From assembly GCA_049841135.1 (NCBI GenBank), contig JASGHK010000006.1, positions 62,001 through 126,000 of the forward strand: a stretch of DNA of 64,000 bases, in the 5' to 3' direction. Shown here one piece after another: positions 34,845 through 45,150 of this stretch; the stretch's first letter is position 1; every line of letters starts with the position of its first letter. Origin of the DNA: JACRCT01 sp049841135 (GTDB lineage: Bacteria > Myxococcota > Myxococcia > Myxococcales > UBA5297). The notes under the pieces are model-generated. The model searched no databases. It was not told where the DNA came from and was given only the letters and a program-made list of their open reading frames with translations. The position numbers were made by a program, and so were the translations under genes.

Positions 34845-37584
34845 GTGTCTTCTTCCCAGGATGACCAGCGCATCTTCGGGCGCTATGAGATCCGCCGCCG
34901 GCTGGCGGTCGGCGGCATGGGAGAGATCTTCCTCGCCGTCGAGCGGCGGCCCGACGGCAGCGAGCAGTTGGCCATCCTCAAGTCGCTGCTGCCCGACCTC
35001 GCCGAGCAGCCGGAGTTCGTCACCCAATTTCTCGACGAGGCGCGGCTGGCCGCGACGCTCTCTCACCGCAACATCGTCTCGATGTGGGAGGCCGGCGAGT
35101 GGCAGGGCGCCTACTACCTGGCGATGGAGTACATCCACGGCGAGAGCGCGGCCACTCTCCAGGCCCTCGCGAAGCGGGCCGGCACGCGGCTGCCGCTGGC
35201 GCTCGCGGTGCGCCTCGTCTACGGGGCCGCGGTGGGGCTCGACCATGCGCACCACGCCGTCGACCCGGACGGCCGTCCGCTCAGGCTCGTGCACCGCGAC
35301 GTCAGCCCCCAGAACCTGATGGTGGGCATCGACGGCGTCACCAAGGTCGTGGACTTCGGCGTGGCCCGCGCCTCGGGCCGGCTCACCCGGACCGCCACCG
35401 GGCTGGTGAAGGGCAAGCTGCCGTACATGGCTCCTGAGCACGTCGGCGGCAAGCCCATCGACGGCCGCGCCGACCAGTTCGGCCTGGGCGCCGTGCTCTG
35501 GGAGCTCATCGTCGGGCGGCGCCTGTTCGCGGGCGAGAACGACGCCAAAGTGCTCCAGGCGGTCCTGCGCGATCCCATCGTGCGGCCCTCGGTGATCATC
35601 CAAGAGGTGAGCCCGGCGCTGGACGCGGTCGTCATGCGCATGCTCGCGCGCGATCCGCTCGGGCGGTTCGCGCTGATGGCCGACGTCGCCCGCGCCCTCG
35701 CTCCCGTCGTCGCCGCCTTTGGAGAGGAGGCGAGCGAGGCCACGCTGGGCCGCTACGTGCAGAAGGTCGCAGGGGACCGCCTGCGCCAGAAGCTGGACGA
35801 GGGCGCCCCGACCCCGGCGCCGGTCGCCGTTCCGCCCACCTCCGCGCCCGGCTCCCGCGCCCAGGTTCCGGGCTGGGCCGCCGCGGCGGTGGAGGCGACG
35901 GCGGTGGCCTCTCCTCGGGGACGCCGTCCGGCGCCGGTGGCCCCGGCCGAGCCCGAGGTCGCGCCGACCGTGGTCACCTCCGTCGCGAGCACCTCGCGAC
36001 CACCCGCCGCGTTGGCCGCGCCCATCGCCCAGGCTGCGTCCGGGTCGCACGGACGAGTGGCGACCCGGGTGGTGGTCGCGGGCGCCGTGCTGGTCGCTCT
36101 CGCGCTCGGGTTCGGCCTGGGCCTCGCCCGTCGCAGCCGCACTGCCCCGCAAGCGCCGGCGGGCGTCGTGGAGGTCTCTCGCTCCCTCGTCGCCGACGCC
36201 GGTGCCTCGACGGTGGCGACGGTCGCGACCGAGTCACCCGCCCCCGCCGCCGTCCCCGAATCCGCCGTGTCGAAGCAGCCCGCCGCCGCAAGCGCGGAGA
36301 GCCCGTCGCCCGGCCTGGACCCGCGCTCGCTCCATGGTGCCCTGGTCACGGTCCGCTGCGGCAAGGCCGAGGCGATGGGCTTCTTCGTGGACCCGCTGCG
36401 CGTCGTCGCGCCGGCCCACGCGGCCTGTCCGGTGGGCGAGGGCCAGCAGGTGGTGACCCTGGAAGGCGTGCCGGTGGTGGGTACCACCCTCAGCCGCGAC
36501 GACTGGGCCGGCGTCGCCCAGCTCAAGGTCATCGGCGTCACGACCCAGGGGCTCCGGGTACGCCACGGGGCGAGCTTTGCGGCGGGCACGGCGGTCTCGG
36601 TGCCGCGCGCCTTGGGCAGCTCGCGGCCGCTCACCAGCGAGCTGCTCTCGGGGATCGAGGAGGAGCAGGGGGTGGCGGTGGTGCGGGCGACGGTGGTCTC
36701 CGCGCCGGCGGGGGCCCCGGTCCTCGACGCCGACGGCGCGGTGCTGGGCATGGTGCGCGAAGGGCCCGACCCGCTGGGTGGCCCGGTGCGGGTGCTCCCC
36801 GCTGAGTACCTGGTGCCCCCGGCGGGCGAGGCGAAGGCGGCGTGGGCGGAGCGTCAGGCCAGGCTGGAGGTGACCCGGCGCGAGACGATCAAGGAGCTGC
36901 GGGGCGCGCAGGGCCGCCCGTACCTTTTGGCGGCGGACACCGAGGCGCCGTTCGTCTTCCTGCTGGTGCGGCACTTTACGGGAACCAGCCCCACGGCCCT
37001 GCCGTTCGAGCTGACCGGCACCCCCGCCTGCGCGCTCCAGGCCACGGTCGACGGCTGGAAGAGCGCGACGGCCGAGGCGGCGCCGTTCGTGGGCGGTCAT
37101 CTGGTGCGCGCGATGGCGGGGGTGGGGGAGGCACGCGAGCCTCTACGTCGGCCGGGCGAGGCTGTCGCACGCGGGCTGCCCGGCCGAGCGGCTGGAGGCG
37201 GGCGGCACGCTCCGACCGCTGGGGGGGATGGGGGGAAGCCTCACCGTCCCCAGGGGCTGGCTCTCGAAGTGCGCGCGCATTGGAACGGGGGCGAGCGCCC
37301 CCGATGCTGGAGAGTCGGACGTCGAGCGGGAGCGGCGCTGGCGCGAGGCGTTCAAGGCGGCCTACCGGCGCATCGACGCGGCCCAGCGCGCGGTCGCCGC
37401 GGTGCGCGAGCGGCTCCTGACGCTCGAGGAAGAGGGCCGTGGTGGAGACTCCGAGGAGCTCCGTCAGCTCGAGAGGTCCGTGCCGGCGCTGAAGGTGGAA
37501 GTGGAGGAGGCCACGGACGCCCTCTCGAAGCTGGAGCGCGACGCGTCCACCGAGGGAGTCCCGCAGGCGTGGCGCAAGCCCTGA
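34845..37584 (+). CDS. Ser/Thr kinase fused to degenerate trypsin-like domain (frameshifted)
   Basis: About 910 residues from GTG 34845. Kinase at ~10-275: VGGMGEIFLA, HRDVSPQN near 151, DFGVAR near 171, APEHV. A Pro/Ala linker leads to a membrane span near 410-430. Outside, residues ~497-650 resemble a trypsin/HtrA fold (GFFVDPLRVVAPAHAAC for the His site), but the GNSGG position reads PAGAPV, so the serine is absent. The C-terminus ends in a long charged coiled coil (ERERRWREAFKAAYRRI). One-base shift in a G-rich stretch near 37120. A sensor with a dead protease fold as ligand-binding part is plausible. Confidence 0.82.
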
Positions 37585-38216
37585 GGGGGCGCGCCCATGA
37601 CTGGCCGGATCACAGCCAGGGGCTCTCTCGCCGCTGACGGACCTCGGCTGGCGGATGCCCGACGCCGAGGGCGTGGTGATCGAGGCGGTGCGCCTGGCGA
37701 ATTGCAGGGCGTTCCTCCAAGCGGACTGGAGCCGGCCGCAAGCGTGCCGCAATGCCCCGAGGTATTTCGCCTCGCGTGGTGCCGCACGACGCGCTCTTCC
37801 CGCGCTGCGCGCGGTCGTGCCTCCCGGAGGCGCGGTCGCCGCCGCCCGGGTCTTTCGCGAACGGCGAGCTCTGCTGGGCCAGACGCTTCGCAAGCGGGCT
37901 GTGGCGGGAGCGCCCTTGCAGCGGCGCGAGCTAGCGGCGCCACGGCTCGCGCGCACCATCCGGGAGGCCTCGGACTCGCCCTCGACTTAGGTTCCGAGGG
38001 AGGTGAAGCGCAGAAGCGAAGTCGGAGCCACGGACCAGCAGGTACGGGCGCTCGCCGAGAAGATGCGCGGCGAGGACGGCGTGCGCCGGGCGGTGGCTGG
38101 TCGAGGCTGCGGCCAGCGCGCGGTAGCGAGCCGACGCCCAGTTCGTCGAGGGGCCCGAGAGGTCGAGCCCCGAAGGGCGCTGCCGTGCGCCTGCTCGTCT
38201 GGCTAGCTGAAAGACC
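37585..38216. other. 632-base gap without a convincing gene
   Basis: Several short open frames exist on both strands (for example 37655-37990 on plus, 111 codons, Arg/Ala-rich) but none shows a recognisable domain, a good ribosome site or normal composition. May be remnants or a gene broken by several errors. Confidence 0.5.
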
Positions 38217-38801
38217 ATGGAGAAGCGGGGGCAGATACGGGTTCGGCGGCGCCTCGCCGTTCGGTTCGGCGAGCAGGAGCTGACGAACAGGGGATTCACC
38301 CGGGACATCTCCTCGGGCGGGGTGTTCGTGGTCTGCAGCCAACTCCCCAAGGTGGGAACGCGGATCAAGCTCGAGATCCAGACGGGGGGCGATCATCAGG
38401 TACACGCCGTCGGCATCGTCCGGCGGACGCACTACGTCCCGCTCGAGCTGCGCCAGCGCGAGGTGATGGGCTTCGGCCTGTCGTTCGAGGGTGGGCGCGC
38501 GGTCGGGCTCGAGCCGCAGGATGCGCCCTTCGTCGTCGAGCTCCACTTTCGGACCGCGGCCGCGCTGCGCGACGCCTGGCAGCGCGACCTCCGCCTGGGC
38601 GGCTTGATGGTGGGCACGGCCCGCTCCGCGGGCTTCGACGAGCGGCTCACGGTCCGGCTCGGGCTGGACTTCGCGGGGCTGACGCTGGAGCTGCCCGCGA
38701 AGGTCGTGCAGGTGGTGCCCGGGCCGCCGCAGATGGTCGCCGTGGCTTTCGAGAACCTGCAGTCCGTCCGCGACGCGCTCGGTCCCTACGTCGCTTCCTG
38801 A
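38217..38801 (+). CDS. Tandem PilZ-domain protein
   Basis: 194 residues. N-terminal PilZ domain with the c-di-GMP motif in two parts: RVRRR at residues 8-12 and DISSGG near 30. The second half repeats the fold with a degenerate motif (DLRLGGLMV), so only the first should bind c-di-GMP. Such proteins act as cytoplasmic receptors controlling motility or polysaccharide. Single gene; no adjacent cyclase. Confidence 0.82.
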   Translation: MEKRGQIRVRRRLAVRFGEQELTNRGFTRDISSGGVFVVCSQLPKVGTRIKLEIQTGGDHQVHAVGIVRRTHYVPLELRQREVMGFGLSFEGGRAVGLEPQDAPFVVELHFRTAAALRDAWQRDLRLGGLMVGTARSAGFDERLTVRLGLDFAGLTLELPAKVVQVVPGPPQMVAVAFENLQSVRDALGPYVAS

Positions 38802-39256
38802 GGTTCCGGCCCGGTCGCAGCGTGGCCCGACCTGGTGCGCTCGGGAGAGCATGAGTAGAGCGGGCCGCGTTCGGCGCAGAGCGTGTGTTGCCCGGGCTCG
38901 ATGCGGAAGAGGTCTTCGAGGCGATCGCGTCCGCGAGGTCTGGCGTCGTGGCGGCGCGAAGGTGGGGCCGGCCCTGGGACACGGTCGCCCCAGCCGAGCA
39001 TCAGGTCCCCGCTGCTCCTCGTCGCTCTCGACGATGTTGGTGAGCGGTCGAGCCGGTGCGCGCCGTCCCAGCCGACGCGGTCCGGCCTGCCGGCAGCCCT
39101 CGGTTCCCGGCCCTCGCCCGCTGCGCCTCCGCGGCGAACGACCCGAACCCTCCGCTCGCTTCGGATGACGGGTCGAGACGGGGCTGATTCGCACCTGCGG
39201 TAGGACTCGACGGTCGGGAGGTGGTTCGTGAATCATTCGCGCGCCCCCGATGGGGC
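38802..39256. other. Intergenic, no gene seen
   Basis: About 450 bases. Short Arg-rich open frames only. Holds the approach to the promoter at 39257. Confidence 0.5.
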
Positions 39257-39284
39257 TTGACAGAATGCCGCAAAGCACAATAAT
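39257..39284 (+). promoter_or_regulatory. Sigma-70 type promoter
   Basis: TTGACA at 39257-39262, 16-base spacer, AATAAT at 39279-39284. A near-consensus match in a very GC-rich genome. Predicted start near 39291, giving a ~110-base leader before the lipoprotein esterase. Confidence 0.75.
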
Positions 39285-39400
39285 CCACCTTGCGGCGCAG
39301 CAAACACCCTGAGACCTATGCCTGTCGCTCTGGAGGAGTCGGCCAGGGCGAGACGTCCTTCTCTTGCCCGGAGCTCAGCCTCCGGCTACCGGAGTGCCCG

Positions 39401-40987
39401 ATGAAGAAACTCCTGATGTTCCTCCCGATGGCCGCCCTGCTGGTGGCCTGTGATCCCCCGAGCCCGGCCAAGCCCGACGCCTCGACGCCGGCCGGCCAGG
39501 ACGCCACCACCACTCCCCCGCCGGACGCGACCGCGACCACCCCCGACGACGCGTCCACGACCAACCCCGCCGACAGCGGCACCCCGGTCGAGACCGACGG
39601 CGGCGTCGTCACTCCTCCGGACGCCAGCACGCCGGTCCATGTCGTGGAGTGCAAGGCCATCATTGACGCCAAGCTGACCAAGTTCGCCGCCGAGCTGCCG
39701 AACTGGAAGACCGACGACCTGGCCAAGATGGTCGAGAAGCCCGTGGGCATCGCCATCGACAACACCGCCTACGCCGGCCACTACCGCGAGATCGCCGACA
39801 ACCACCCGGGTTGCAAGCCGCGCACCGAGTACACCGGAAAGATGTTCCTCAACGGCCTCAACGAGGCGACCGTCGCCCCCGGCATCCCGGTTCAGGGCAC
39901 CGACGCCAATGCCCCGGGCTACGTGCCGGGCTACACCTGCGCCGCCAAGGAGTACACCGGCGGGACCATCGACGCGGCCAAGCCGATCGTCGTCCTGGTC
40001 CACGGCAACTCGTCGACCCCGAACTCCTGGGAGGAGTACAAGAACAGCAACCTCGCGGACGACGACCCGAACAAGGCTGGCACGCAGCTCGCCACCGCCA
40101 GCAAGTTCACCTTCACCCCCGAGACCACCACCCGCGAGATGCTCGCCGCCAAGCTCGTGGCCAAGGGCTACCGCGTCATCGCCGTCGACTTCCGCGCCGA
40201 CCTGACGCCCACGCTCGCGGGCGCCGTCCTCACCGCCGGCCCGACCGACCCGATGTACGGCGACGCCATCGGCAACGTGGACCACGGCTGGTCGACCCCC
40301 CTCCTGCAGTCGCTGCTCGCGAACCTGATGAAGGCCAACCCGACCAAGAAGATCTCGCTCGTCGGGCACTCGCTCGGCTACACGGTCATCCAGGACGCGC
40401 TGCGCCGCCTCTTCAACGACCACAAGGCGGCGAAGCTCGACTTCAACCCGCTCACCCGCCTGAAGACCGTGGTCCTCGCCTCCGGCGCCGCGCACGGCGT
40501 CGCCGGCGGCACCACCAACTGCGCCTTCTACAAGACGATGCGCGGCTCGGTGAACTGCGAGATGGGAGACCGCAAGGCCTGGGTGGCCACCGCGTTCAAC
40601 AACCTCATCGAAGGCCCCGAGGACCTCTACTCCGTCCCCTGCGCCGACGGCGACTTCGCCTACGGCAAGAAGGGCGAGTGCGGCGGCAACGTGGTGCGCT
40701 ACCTCACCGTCACCATGCGCGACCCGGAGAGCGGCGATCTGCAGGACGAGTTCGTCTCCATGGCCAGCGCGCGCCTGAACATGGACAAGGTGAAATTGGA
40801 CGCCTCCGGCAAGATCACCGTCGAGGACCGCGCCTGTGTCGAGAACCACCTCATCGAGTTGATCGACTTCGACCCCTCGGGCTTCTTCATGGACCTGGCC
40901 GACCTGCAGGGCTTCCTGGCCAACCACTTCGGCTCCATCCGGTCCGAGGCGGGCATGACCAAGATCGTCTCGGTGCTCGAGGAGTAA
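39401..40987 (+). CDS. Alpha/beta-hydrolase lipoprotein (lipase/esterase)
   Basis: 528 residues, lipobox ALLVAC, then a ~65-residue Thr/Pro/Asp linker that presents the enzyme away from the membrane. Catalytic fold from ~125: oxyanion segment PIVVLVHGNSSTPNSW and nucleophile elbow LVGHSLGYT. Ten or so cysteines may form disulfides. Likely hydrolyses an extracellular ester; the next two genes (beta-barrel, MFS) could import the product. Start ATG 39401, downstream of the promoter at 39257. Confidence 0.87.
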   Translation: MKKLLMFLPMAALLVACDPPSPAKPDASTPAGQDATTTPPPDATATTPDDASTTNPADSGTPVETDGGVVTPPDASTPVHVVECKAIIDAKLTKFAAELPNWKTDDLAKMVEKPVGIAIDNTAYAGHYREIADNHPGCKPRTEYTGKMFLNGLNEATVAPGIPVQGTDANAPGYVPGYTCAAKEYTGGTIDAAKPIVVLVHGNSSTPNSWEEYKNSNLADDDPNKAGTQLATASKFTFTPETTTREMLAAKLVAKGYRVIAVDFRADLTPTLAGAVLTAGPTDPMYGDAIGNVDHGWSTPLLQSLLANLMKANPTKKISLVGHSLGYTVIQDALRRLFNDHKAAKLDFNPLTRLKTVVLASGAAHGVAGGTTNCAFYKTMRGSVNCEMGDRKAWVATAFNNLIEGPEDLYSVPCADGDFAYGKKGECGGNVVRYLTVTMRDPESGDLQDEFVSMASARLNMDKVKLDASGKITVEDRACVENHLIELIDFDPSGFFMDLADLQGFLANHFGSIRSEAGMTKIVSVLEE

Positions 40988-41150
40988 GCCGCTTCAAGAC
41001 GTGAGTCGTAGGCCCGAGCGCCCGGGGCGGTCCGTCCCGGGCGCTCGTGGTCCCTTCCCGACGCAGAGCTTGTCGAGCGACACCCCGAGCTTGTCGAGGG
41101 GCCAGTCTCTTCCCCCCAACCCCTTCCCGACTTCGAAGACGGAGCCACCC

Positions 41151-42419
41151 ATGACCTTCCTCCGAGCCGCCCCCTCGGCCCTGGTCCTCGCCGCGCTACT
41201 GCTGCCGTGCGCCGCGCAGGCCGACTCGGCCGTCGGCGTCGGCATCACGCCCGGCACCGAGATGGCCCAGGCCGCCCCGCCTCCGAAGTGGGCGATGTAC
41301 CACGACCCGGTCACCGGCACGTACGTCAAGCCCATCCTGGGCCTCAGCGGCGGCTTCAACCTGGAGATGCCGCGCAACAAGCGGCCCGACGGCACGGCCG
41401 AGCCGCTTGAGAACAACCTGACCGCCCTGGCGCTGGCCATCTTCGGCGTCGAAGGGCGCCTGCGCGACTGGGCGACGGTGCACCTCGAGTTCCGCCGCGA
41501 CGCCGGCAACTACGGAACCAGCGTGTGGGAGGGCACGGTGAGCTTCACCGCGCTCGACAACTACCTGCGGCTCGAGCACTGGGGCTTCAGGCTCGCGGCG
41601 GGCGTCGTCAGCGATCCGGCCAGCACCGACTTCTTCTCGGCCCACATGACCGACCTCTTCATGGCTGACGCGCTCAGCCGCACGCCGCTGCTCATGAGCG
41701 GCTTCAACCGCGGCCAGGGCGTGCTCCTGCAGTACAACTGGCGCTGGTTCACCGTCGGCGCGTTCGGCTCCGCCGGCAACCCGCTCTCCACCTCGCTCTC
41801 CTACGGCTTCGGCGGCGACATCAGCCCGCTGGGGACCATCATCGCGGTGCCGGCCAAGGGCATGGAGTCGGGCAACCCGGTGCCGGGCTACGAGTTCGAC
41901 GTGTTCAGCCCGTCGCTGATGATCGAGAGCCAGTACGTCGACGCGCGGCTGGCCTACCAGTACCAGTCGGTCAACACCAACACGCGCAAGCAGGACGACG
42001 TGCGCCTCAACGGCGACCTCCTGCGCGCCAGCGTGAGGGGGAAGATCTGGGGTGGCCGCATCCAGCCCTACGCCAACTACGCGTGGCGCAAGAACCAGAT
42101 GGTGGACCAGGGCATCGCCAAGAACCCCAAGGTGTACGACCCGCAGAGCTACCGCGCCTCGGTCTTCTCCGCGGGCCTCGACCTGAACCTGCTGGGCGCC
42201 TCCGGCATCGGCGCCAACTACGCCTACGTGCGCAGCAAGACCGGCGGCCTCAACCTCTACGAGCAGCACTACCTCAACGTCGGCGCCACCTACTGGGTCG
42301 TCGACAACGTCTCGGTGAGCCTGCGCTACGCCAAGCTGATGACCATGACCGCGGGCGACGTCGCCGACGGCATCGTCGACAAGGACTCGCTCTACCTCGT
42401 GCTGCGCCTGGTCATCTGA
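41151..42419 (+). CDS. Outer-membrane porin-like beta-barrel protein
   Basis: 422 residues. Cleavable signal (ALVLAALLLPCAAQA). The mature part alternates amphipathic strands with aromatic girdles (LRLEHWGFRLAAGVV, YNWRWFTVGAFG, GRIQPYANYAWRK) and ends in YLVLRLVI, a hydrophobic C-terminal strand as in barrel proteins. Placed between a surface esterase and an inner-membrane MFS importer. Confidence 0.8.
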   Translation: MTFLRAAPSALVLAALLLPCAAQADSAVGVGITPGTEMAQAAPPPKWAMYHDPVTGTYVKPILGLSGGFNLEMPRNKRPDGTAEPLENNLTALALAIFGVEGRLRDWATVHLEFRRDAGNYGTSVWEGTVSFTALDNYLRLEHWGFRLAAGVVSDPASTDFFSAHMTDLFMADALSRTPLLMSGFNRGQGVLLQYNWRWFTVGAFGSAGNPLSTSLSYGFGGDISPLGTIIAVPAKGMESGNPVPGYEFDVFSPSLMIESQYVDARLAYQYQSVNTNTRKQDDVRLNGDLLRASVRGKIWGGRIQPYANYAWRKNQMVDQGIAKNPKVYDPQSYRASVFSAGLDLNLLGASGIGANYAYVRSKTGGLNLYEQHYLNVGATYWVVDNVSVSLRYAKLMTMTAGDVADGIVDKDSLYLVLRLVI

Positions 42420-42491
42420 CCGCCGCGTCCGCTTCCCCTGACCCCTCGTCCCCGCCCCCGCCTGACCAGCGGGGACGGGAGGAGTCTGCCC

Positions 42492-43763
42492 ATGAAGGCT
42501 TCGTACAAAGTCGGCCTCGCGCTCATCTTCTGCTACGTCGTCGCCTGGCTCGACCGGATGGCCATCAACATGACCATCCTGTCGATGGGCGAGGACCTGG
42601 ACATCGGCCCGGACCGGATCGGCTGGGTGCTGTCGGCCTTCTTCCTGGGCTACGCCCTGTTCCAGATCCCCGGCGGCGCGCTCGCCGACCGGTTCGGCCC
42701 GCGCAGGGTCATCCTGGTCGCGCTTGGCTGGTGGTCGGTGTTCACCGCGCTGACCGGCACCGCCGCGACCCTGTGGAGCATGCTCGCCATCCGCTTCTTC
42801 TTCGGCGTGGGCGAGGGCATCTTCCCGGCGTCGGTGTGGAAGGTGCTGGGCAACTGGTACACGCGCAAGAACCGGGCGACGGCCAACGCGCTGGTCATCA
42901 GCGCCATCGCGTTGGGGCCCGCCATCACCCCGCTCATCCTGGCGCCGATGCTGGCCAAGTACGGCTGGCGGACGGCGTTCTACTGCCTGGGGCTGTGTGG
43001 CATCGCCTGCCTGCTGGTGGTCTGGCGGTTCGTGGGCAACTCCATCCACGAGGGCCGCGGCGTGACCGCGCAGGAGCTGGCGGAGTACGAGGCCGACGCC
43101 AAGTCCGAGGCGGCGAACAGCGAGGGGCACCTGGAGAAGGCGAGCTTCAGCGACCTGTTGCGCACGCCCATCGTCTGGGTGCTCTTCAGCGTGGCCCTGG
43201 TGGCGAACATCACCATGTACGGCTGGCTCAACTGGCTGCCCTCCTACCTGGTGAAGGCCAAGGGGCTGGACCTGAAGGGGACGGCCTTCGCGGCGAGCGT
43301 GCCTTTCATGTTCGCGACCGTGGGCTGCATGAGCGGCGGGTGGATCTCGGACCGGTTCTTCCGCGGCCGCCGCAAGTGGCTCATCTTCCTGTGCCAGGCC
43401 ATCGGCGGGACCTGCCTGTACTTCTTCACCCGCGTCGAGGACATGACGACCTACATGATCCTGCAGAGCGTCGCCGGCTTCCTCCTGTTCATGGGCTCGG
43501 CGGCCGTCTGGTCGCTCCCGATGATCCTCTTGCCGACCAAGGTGATGGGCGCCGGCAGCGGCTTCATCAACACCGGCGGGCAGATCGGCGGGTTCATCAC
43601 CAACATCCTCATCGGCTACGTCATCACCTGGAGCGGCGGCAGCTACACCGCGGGCTTCACGGTGATGCTCGGCGCGCTGGTGCTGGCGGCGACGCTGGTG
43701 CTGGTGGGCATCCGCGAGAAGAAGCCGGTGGCGGAGAAGGCCGCGCAGGTGGCGGCGGCGTAG
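42492..43763 (+). CDS. MFS transporter, anion:cation symporter type
   Basis: 423 residues with 12 predicted spans. Signature loops: GGALADRFGPRRV between TM2 and TM3, WISDRFFRGRRKW between TM8 and TM9. DRMAINMTILSMGEDL at the start and GVGEGIFPASVW resemble the ACS family, which imports organic anions such as hexuronates and tartrate. SD GGAGG before ATG 42492. Third gene of the esterase-porin-MFS unit. Confidence 0.88.
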   Translation: MKASYKVGLALIFCYVVAWLDRMAINMTILSMGEDLDIGPDRIGWVLSAFFLGYALFQIPGGALADRFGPRRVILVALGWWSVFTALTGTAATLWSMLAIRFFFGVGEGIFPASVWKVLGNWYTRKNRATANALVISAIALGPAITPLILAPMLAKYGWRTAFYCLGLCGIACLLVVWRFVGNSIHEGRGVTAQELAEYEADAKSEAANSEGHLEKASFSDLLRTPIVWVLFSVALVANITMYGWLNWLPSYLVKAKGLDLKGTAFAASVPFMFATVGCMSGGWISDRFFRGRRKWLIFLCQAIGGTCLYFFTRVEDMTTYMILQSVAGFLLFMGSAAVWSLPMILLPTKVMGAGSGFINTGGQIGGFITNILIGYVITWSGGSYTAGFTVMLGALVLAATLVLVGIREKKPVAEKAAQVAAA

Positions 43764-43801
43764 CGGACCCCGGAATGGGCCCGGAGTGGGGGTTCGAGTT
43801 C

Positions 43802-43841
43802 CCCCTCTCCGCGAAGCCGGAGAGGGGGTCAGGGGGTGAGG
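43802..43841. repeat. Interspersed hairpin repeat
   Basis: Same hairpin as at 23376 (ccctctccg-cgaagc-cggagaggg) followed by gggggtgagg. Lies between convergent genes, so it can also act as a terminator. Confidence 0.75.
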
Positions 43842-43853
43842 CCCGCCTCGTGA

Positions 43854-44195
43854 CTACCTGCCCACGAGCTTGCCCGACTCCTCGTCGTACTCGCCGATTC
43901 GATCGGTGCGGGCGTCATAGCCGGCGAGCAGCGCTTCGTGGACGAGCATCTTCTCGGCCTCGTCCTCGCTGAACCAGCCGCTCTTGGCGTTGATGCGCTG
44001 CAGCCCTTCGAGCCCGTGCGTCTTGAACAGCAGCCGCCAGCCCGCGGCGAAGATGTCTGCCTCGATGCACTGACAGGCGTCGAAGAGCTGCTCGACCTCG
44101 TACGGGTCCTGCAGCTGCTCCTCGGTGTACTCGCGACCGTGCGGCTCGGGATGGAAGTGCCAGGCGAAACGGGTCTGACCGCTCTCGGTGCTCAT
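43854..44195 (-). CDS. Hypothetical protein
   Basis: 113 residues, acidic and soluble (EEQLQDPYEVEQLFDACQCI, WFSEDEAEKMLVHEALL). Starts six bases after the PARP zinc-finger gene on the same strand, so probably cotranscribed. No recognised domain. Confidence 0.7.
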   Translation of the reverse strand: MSTESGQTRFAWHFHPEPHGREYTEEQLQDPYEVEQLFDACQCIEADIFAAGWRLLFKTHGLEGLQRINAKSGWFSEDEAEKMLVHEALLAGYDARTDRIGEYDEESGKLVGR

Positions 44196-44201
44196 GCGTG
44201 A

Positions 44202-44912
44202 TTACTCCGGCTCCGGGCCTTCGGGCTCTTCGGGCGCGGGAGGGATCTCGCCGATGAGCGTCATGACTTCGTCGATCTTCGCTGCCTCCATCCCGCTGTG
44301 CGCCAGCAGCTGCCCGCGCAGGTCGTCACGCTCGGTGACCACCTCCGGGTTCTCGAGCCCAGCCACCGTGCACTTGGGGTGCACCGCGAACGGCGAGACC
44401 CGGGTCTGCGAGCCGAAGACGACCTCCTTGGCAAGCACCACGCGCAGGGCGCCCTTCTCGATGGGCTGGTTGCACGCCTTGCAGCGCGCGCGGCCCGAGG
44501 GGTCGACCTCGACGTAGGGGAACTGCTTCTGCTGGGCCTTCTTCTCGGCCGCCTTCTCCTTGAGCTCGCGCAGCTCCTCGAGGCTCGGAAGCTTCTCGGG
44601 CACGACCTTGGCGTTCTTCCAGGCCTCCTGCTCGTAGGCCTCCTCGACCTGCTCCATGCGGCGCTTCGCGCAGCAGGTCAAGTGGTGCCACATGTAGCCC
44701 GGGCCGTAGAAGCCGCCCTCCATCAGGACGCCGATGCGCAGCACGTCCTTCTCGATGTTCTTGCGGCAGCTCTTGCACTTGCTGCGGCTCGACTTGGCCG
44801 CCTCGATCACGTACGGCGGCAGCTTCGGCTCCTCGCCCTCGGGCGCCTGGGGGGCGTCGGGATCGGGAGGCATGTCCACGTCGTCATCGGGGAGCGTGTC
44901 GGTGTCGTTCAT
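44202..44912 (-). CDS. Protein with two PARP-type zinc fingers
   Basis: 236 residues from ATG 44912 (GGAG upstream). Two zf-PARP modules: CKSCRKNIEKDVLRIGVL with later WHHLTCC at ~40-95, and CKACNQPIEKGALRVVL with later HPKC at ~140-190, joined by a Lys/Glu coiled coil. In eukaryotes these fingers recognise DNA nicks and ends; bacterial copies are known but uncharacterised. No ADP-ribosyltransferase domain is present. Role in DNA-break recognition is inferred from the finger family. Confidence 0.85.
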   Translation of the reverse strand: MNDTDTLPDDDVDMPPDPDAPQAPEGEEPKLPPYVIEAAKSSRSKCKSCRKNIEKDVLRIGVLMEGGFYGPGYMWHHLTCCAKRRMEQVEEAYEQEAWKNAKVVPEKLPSLEELRELKEKAAEKKAQQKQFPYVEVDPSGRARCKACNQPIEKGALRVVLAKEVVFGSQTRVSPFAVHPKCTVAGLENPEVVTERDDLRGQLLAHSGMEAAKIDEVMTLIGEIPPAPEEPEGPEPE

Positions 44913-45150
44913 GTCGGCTCCGCGGCGGGCCATCGGCACGGCCGCTGGGGAAGGAAAGTGGGCGTCTTCTTACACCGGCTGGGGCGTGGGCGCGACCGCT
45001 CGCGTGGGGCGGCGCAGGCGGGGAGCGGGAAGTCGCTTGCCAGGCGGCCGGCGGGCGGGGGTGGCGGCTCGAGGTGGCGCGACCCTCCTGGAACCGCCAA
45101 GGTCGCCAAGGGACCAAGGTCGCCAAGAACTGCCTGCACCCGCCTTCCGC

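Noticed and set aside
37464..39278. A 604-codon minus-strand frame covering the PilZ gene
   Set aside because: Arg/Pro-rich and antisense to a clear PilZ domain.
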